Made by a program: the position numbers and the translations under genes. Shown here piece by piece: positions 61,210 to 64,000 of a DNA stretch of 64,000 bases; positions within the stretch are counted from its first letter, which is position 1; every line of letters begins with the position of its first letter. Below the pieces are notes generated by a model. The model made no database searches. It worked only from the letters and a program-made list of their open reading frames with translations, and was not told where the DNA came from. The stretch is from Alphaproteobacteria bacterium (GTDB lineage: Bacteria; Pseudomonadota; Alphaproteobacteria; JAAEOK01), in the NCBI GenBank assembly GCA_024244705.1, contig JAAEOK010000077.1, forward strand, positions 1-64,000, read 5' to 3'.

Positions 61210-61842
61210 TCAATCGGCGGCCGGCTCATGACCGGACATGAGCGCGGCGAGCGCGGCGTCCAAGTCGCGGCCCGAGGCGCCCAACGCCTCGATAACGCCC
61301 CTGCGGTCGGCAGCGGTCTTGTCTTGGCTGAGCTTGGCTTTGCCTTGCCACCGCGCGATCGGCAACTCGAAGGCCACGATTGCGCGCTGCATGCGATCGA
61401 GGAATTCCGGGTCCCGATCGGCGAGCCGCCACGGACGGTCGAATCCGGCCTCATGGGCGATGACCAGGCGATCGAGGACGGCGCGGACCCGTGCCGGCTC
61501 CTCGATCACGCGCGCGACCCCATAAGCATGGACCGCGGCATAGTTCCACGTCGGCACGTAACCGCCCGCCGCGTACCATTGCGGCGAGACGTAGCCATGC
61601 GGTCCCTGAAACACGACCAGCGACTCGCGATCCTCCCGAAAGGCGCGCCAATGGGGGTTCGCTCGGGCCATATGGGCAACCAGCACGCCTTGCCGACCGG
61701 CGTTGGCCTCGAACAGAAATGGCAAATGTGTCGCCTCGGGCACGCCGTCGATGGCGGTCACCAAAACACCGAAAGAATAGCCGTTGATCAGGTCGCTCAG
61801 GAACGGCGGGTCGTCTATGGCGAAACGGCTTGGAACGTACAT
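61210..61842 (-). CDS. PaiB-like FMN-binding protein
   Basis: The 210-residue protein matches the FMN-binding negative transcriptional regulator family (PaiB): MYVPSRFAIDDPPFLSDLIN, THLPFLFEANAGRQGVLVAH, ARANPHWRAF, VVFQGPHGYVSPQWYA and VPTWNYAAVHAYG. The split-barrel fold binds flavin; a direct DNA-binding role is not certain for most members. Length is normal. No partner gene is evident nearby. Confidence 0.88.
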   Translation of the reverse strand: MYVPSRFAIDDPPFLSDLINGYSFGVLVTAIDGVPEATHLPFLFEANAGRQGVLVAHMARANPHWRAFREDRESLVVFQGPHGYVSPQWYAAGGYVPTWNYAAVHAYGVARVIEEPARVRAVLDRLVIAHEAGFDRPWRLADRDPEFLDRMQRAIVAFELPIARWQGKAKLSQDKTAADRRGVIEALGASGRDLDAALAALMSGHEPAAD

Positions 61843-61895
61843 ATTGTTGGCTGACCCCCGTGGTTGATTTCCGCTTCGCGGCGCCGCGGGCGCGC

Positions 61896-63527
61896 CTATC
61901 CGGTGATCGTCTTGGTGACCGGACCGACGGCGCGCAGCGCCAAGGCGGCGATGGTCAGCGTCGGGTTGGCAGCGCCGACGGCGGGAAAAACGCCGCTTCC
62001 CAGCATGAACAGGTTGTTGTGATCGTGGGCGCGAAGATCGCTGTCGACGACCGAGGTTTTGGCGTCGTTTCCCATCAGCGTCGTTCCCATGATATGGCCC
62101 GCGCCCTGGAAGTCGGCGTCATCCTTATGATTGATGTCGCTACAGCCCATGCGCTCGAAGAGCAGCTGATGAACCCGGCGCGATTCCGCCAGGCCCTTCT
62201 TGGTGTAGCCGTCGAGACGGTAGGACAGGCGCGGCCGCGGAATACCGATCGCATCCTTGCGCGTCGGATCGGGGACGATCCGGTTTTCGGGATCGGGCAG
62301 CTGTTCGGTCAATGTTGCCAGGCGCAGCTGACGTTCGCAGCGGTGGCGAAGAAGCTCCGCCAATCGGCGCCCGCGAATGCCTTGACCGACGAGATCTTGG
62401 ACGTCGCTGAGCGGCGCACCGGTCGGCCACGACCACCCCCAATTGCCCAACTCGATACGGTAGGACGGCCGCTCTCGCCGCCAATCTCCGGCGCGGGTGT
62501 TCTCGACGCCTGAGGTGGATCCCGGGCCGCGATAGGGAAAAATCGGATTCGGCGTCAACGCCCAGCTGAGCTGCGTCGGGTGGTCCATCAAGTTGCGGCC
62601 CACCTGATCGGAGGAATTGGCGACACCGTTCGGCGTGCGCTCGCCCTTCGACATGAGCAGGATTTTCGGCCCCTCGATGGCATGGGCGGCGAGGACATAG
62701 ACCTTGCCGACGGCCCGTCCTCCGCTCATGTCGGGGCGCTTGAAGCGGACGCCCGACACCGCGCCATTGCTATCGACCTCGACGAATTCGACGACATGCT
62801 CGGGCATCAGGCGCGCGCCGCTGCGCTCGGCCAGCGCCAAGGCTGCGGTCGCATCGTATTTGGCCTGGATCGGGCAGATCGGGATGCAGCTCGCGTTGCC
62901 GCAGCATCGCGGGCGGCCGCCCCGGGTCACCGAATTTCGTGCCTGCGGCGTCGATTTGAGGTCAAAGGGCGTCCCGTCGAAGGCGTGCTTCCGGACCTGC
63001 CGATCGAGATAGCTCTGCGCGATCATCGGCATCGGATAGTCTCGGGACCGGGGAGACCCCAAATCGTCCGAAGAATCGCCGGCGACGCCGATCTCGTGCT
63101 CGGCCTTCGCGTACCACGGCTCGAGGTCGTCGTAGGACAGCGGCCAATCGCGCCCGCGGCCGAATTTGGTGTTCAGGCGAAAGTCGTCCGGTACCAGGCG
63201 CAGAGCCGTCCCCAGCCAGTGCCATGTGGTTCCGCCGACCAACCGGACATAGGTGCTGGCGAACTTCGCCGGGCCGGCCTGGACGTAATAGGAATCCAAA
63301 TCGTCCGACTTCGGATGGGGCGCATAGGGCGCATCCGGATAGGGAGCCTCAGGGACGCCCTTGAGTGGCGACGCATAGTAGCGCTCCATATTCGCCCCGC
63401 GGTGCGTCATCGGGCCGGCCTCGAGAATCAGGACCGAATGACCCGCCGCCGCCAGTTCCTTCGCCACCAAGGCGCCCGCGATACCGGCGCCGACGATCAC
63501 CGCATCCGCGGTCAGTGTCTCCGCCAT
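61896..63527 (-). CDS. GMC family oxidoreductase
   Basis: The 543-residue flavoenzyme starts MAETLTADAVIVGAGIAGAL with the FAD motif, then VRLVGGTTWHWLGTALRL, GNASCIPICPIQAKYDA with clustered cysteines, and the C-terminal His-rich active-site region (GAGHIMGTTLMG, LFMLGSGVFPAVGAANPTLT). It fits the membrane-associated sugar/alcohol dehydrogenase large subunits. The small subunit gene is 2 bp upstream, so they form one complex that passes electrons to a cytochrome or quinone. Substrate unknown. Confidence 0.9.
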   Translation of the reverse strand: MAETLTADAVIVGAGIAGALVAKELAAAGHSVLILEAGPMTHRGANMERYYASPLKGVPEAPYPDAPYAPHPKSDDLDSYYVQAGPAKFASTYVRLVGGTTWHWLGTALRLVPDDFRLNTKFGRGRDWPLSYDDLEPWYAKAEHEIGVAGDSSDDLGSPRSRDYPMPMIAQSYLDRQVRKHAFDGTPFDLKSTPQARNSVTRGGRPRCCGNASCIPICPIQAKYDATAALALAERSGARLMPEHVVEFVEVDSNGAVSGVRFKRPDMSGGRAVGKVYVLAAHAIEGPKILLMSKGERTPNGVANSSDQVGRNLMDHPTQLSWALTPNPIFPYRGPGSTSGVENTRAGDWRRERPSYRIELGNWGWSWPTGAPLSDVQDLVGQGIRGRRLAELLRHRCERQLRLATLTEQLPDPENRIVPDPTRKDAIGIPRPRLSYRLDGYTKKGLAESRRVHQLLFERMGCSDINHKDDADFQGAGHIMGTTLMGNDAKTSVVDSDLRAHDHNNLFMLGSGVFPAVGAANPTLTIAALALRAVGPVTKTITG

Positions 63528-63529
63528 GC

Positions 63530-64000
63530 TCAATCCTCGCCGCCGGTGGGCGGCGCGTCGGCCCATGAAATCCAATCGCAATGAGCCGGCGGCTTGGTGA
63601 AATCGAGCGCCCGCCAAACCAGCGCGCCGTTCCACAGAATGCTGTGCTGGGTCCCGTCGCGATCGGTCACGATCCCCGTATACCAAGCCTTGACGATGGT
63701 GTTGGCGAGGTCGTCGAGACCGGCATCGGCGATCACCGCGTCGAGGTCCCCGGTCTGGTGGGCTTCGACGAGTTCGGCCAGCCGGCGCAGCTGAGCGGGA
63801 TCGGTCGATGCCTGGATGGCGGCGAAAAACCTGTCGAGTTCGGCCAGGCCCTGATCGGGGATCAGCCCGTTGAGCTTGTTGGAAAAGCTGAGAAACGTGC
63901 CCGGCGTGAGCTCGAACGCGCCGGCGTTCAGCGGCGGCAGCAGCGCCCCGCCGGCGAGGCCGGCGATCAGGGTCAGGAAAGTGCGCCGATCGGGCCCGGT
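63530..64000 (-). CDS. Tat-exported dehydrogenase small subunit (FAD-SLDH/fructose dehydrogenase type), partial
   Basis: The open frame runs off the window edge, so the 5' end is missing. The visible 156 residues start TGPDRRTFLTLIAGLAGGAL, a twin-arginine signal, and continue with FLSFSNKLNGLIPDQGLAEL, RLAELVEAHQTGDLDAVIAD, then IVKAWYTGIVTDRDGT and a C-terminal WRALDFTKPPAHCDW. This matches the small subunit of sorbitol/fructose dehydrogenases that carries its flavoprotein partner across the membrane by Tat. It lies 2 bp before the GMC gene. Confidence 0.82.
   Translation of the reverse strand, partial: TGPDRRTFLTLIAGLAGGALLPPLNAGAFELTPGTFLSFSNKLNGLIPDQGLAELDRFFAAIQASTDPAQLRRLAELVEAHQTGDLDAVIADAGLDDLANTIVKAWYTGIVTDRDGTQHSILWNGALVWRALDFTKPPAHCDWISWADAPPTGGED

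Overview
The window looks like a chromosome segment of a high-GC alphaproteobacterium, most like Rhodospirillales and relatives. Grounds: the F1-ATPase operon atpHAGDC stands without F0 genes; rplU-rpmA-obgE-proB-proA-nadD-rsfS-rlmH-gpmI-envC-ctpA-rppH run in a typical alphaproteobacterial order; priA, transaldolase, DUF484 and xerC are adjacent; and mdh-sucCDAB-lpd form a TCA operon. The species cannot be fixed from sequence alone.

Region 1 (1-19518) is accessory and the most unusual. A minus-strand gene train encodes a branched-chain/amide type (HAAT) ABC transporter (LivH, LivM, solute-binding protein, LivG) whose second ATPase is fused through a Pro/Ala/Glu-rich linker to a complete UPF0261 (Tm-1-like) domain. 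It continues with a PEP_hydrolase-family TIM barrel, a flotillin with a long stretch of 11-residue repeats, two SRPBCC proteins (one fused to a quinone-oxidoreductase-like MDR), an alpha/beta hydrolase and an amidohydrolase. After a 366-bp spacer comes a second set: TIM barrel, stand-alone UPF0261, and a TIM barrel truncated at a junction with an IS481-type transposase fragment. Divergent from livH is a short TIM-barrel relative. Convergent to that is a regulator built from a PEP_hydrolase-like barrel, a degenerate NtrC-type AAA+ domain and a Fis-type helix-turn-helix. The window thus holds five TIM-barrel relatives and two UPF0261 domains, the two halves of the plant Tm-1 protein. I read it as an uptake, sensing and catabolic system for an unknown compound.

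Region 2 (19519-22950) holds mobile and acquired DNA: a 148-bp MITE-like element abutting an IS5-type element (sharing a CTAG), a passenger gene inside that IS overlapping the transposase by ATGA, a lower-GC gene of unknown function with a PD-(D/E)XK-like motif, and tRNA-Ser(CGA).

Region 3 (22950-33925, plus strand) is housekeeping: ribosomal proteins L21 (long Lys/Ala tail) and L27 with a 38-residue basic microprotein between them, Obg, proline synthesis, NAD synthesis, ribosome silencing and 23S methylation, phosphoglycerate mutase, an EnvC-like amidase activator, a CtpA protease and RppH.

Region 4 (33965-46335) holds a diiron ferritin-like protein, the F1-ATPase operon, priA, and on the plus strand transaldolase, DUF484, xerC, a DUF6134 protein and a HisA paralogue with the catalytic Asp replaced by Glu.

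Region 5 (46415-64000, minus strand) is the TCA operon mdh-sucC-sucD-sucA-sucB-(ABM protein)-lpdA followed by a PGPGW membrane protein, a FlK-like thioesterase and an FkbM methyltransferase joined by ATGA overlaps. Upstream lie an MFS transporter, zapE, an SDR, a small exported protein, a PaiB-like FMN protein and a GMC oxidoreductase with its Tat-exported small subunit, which is cut by the window end.
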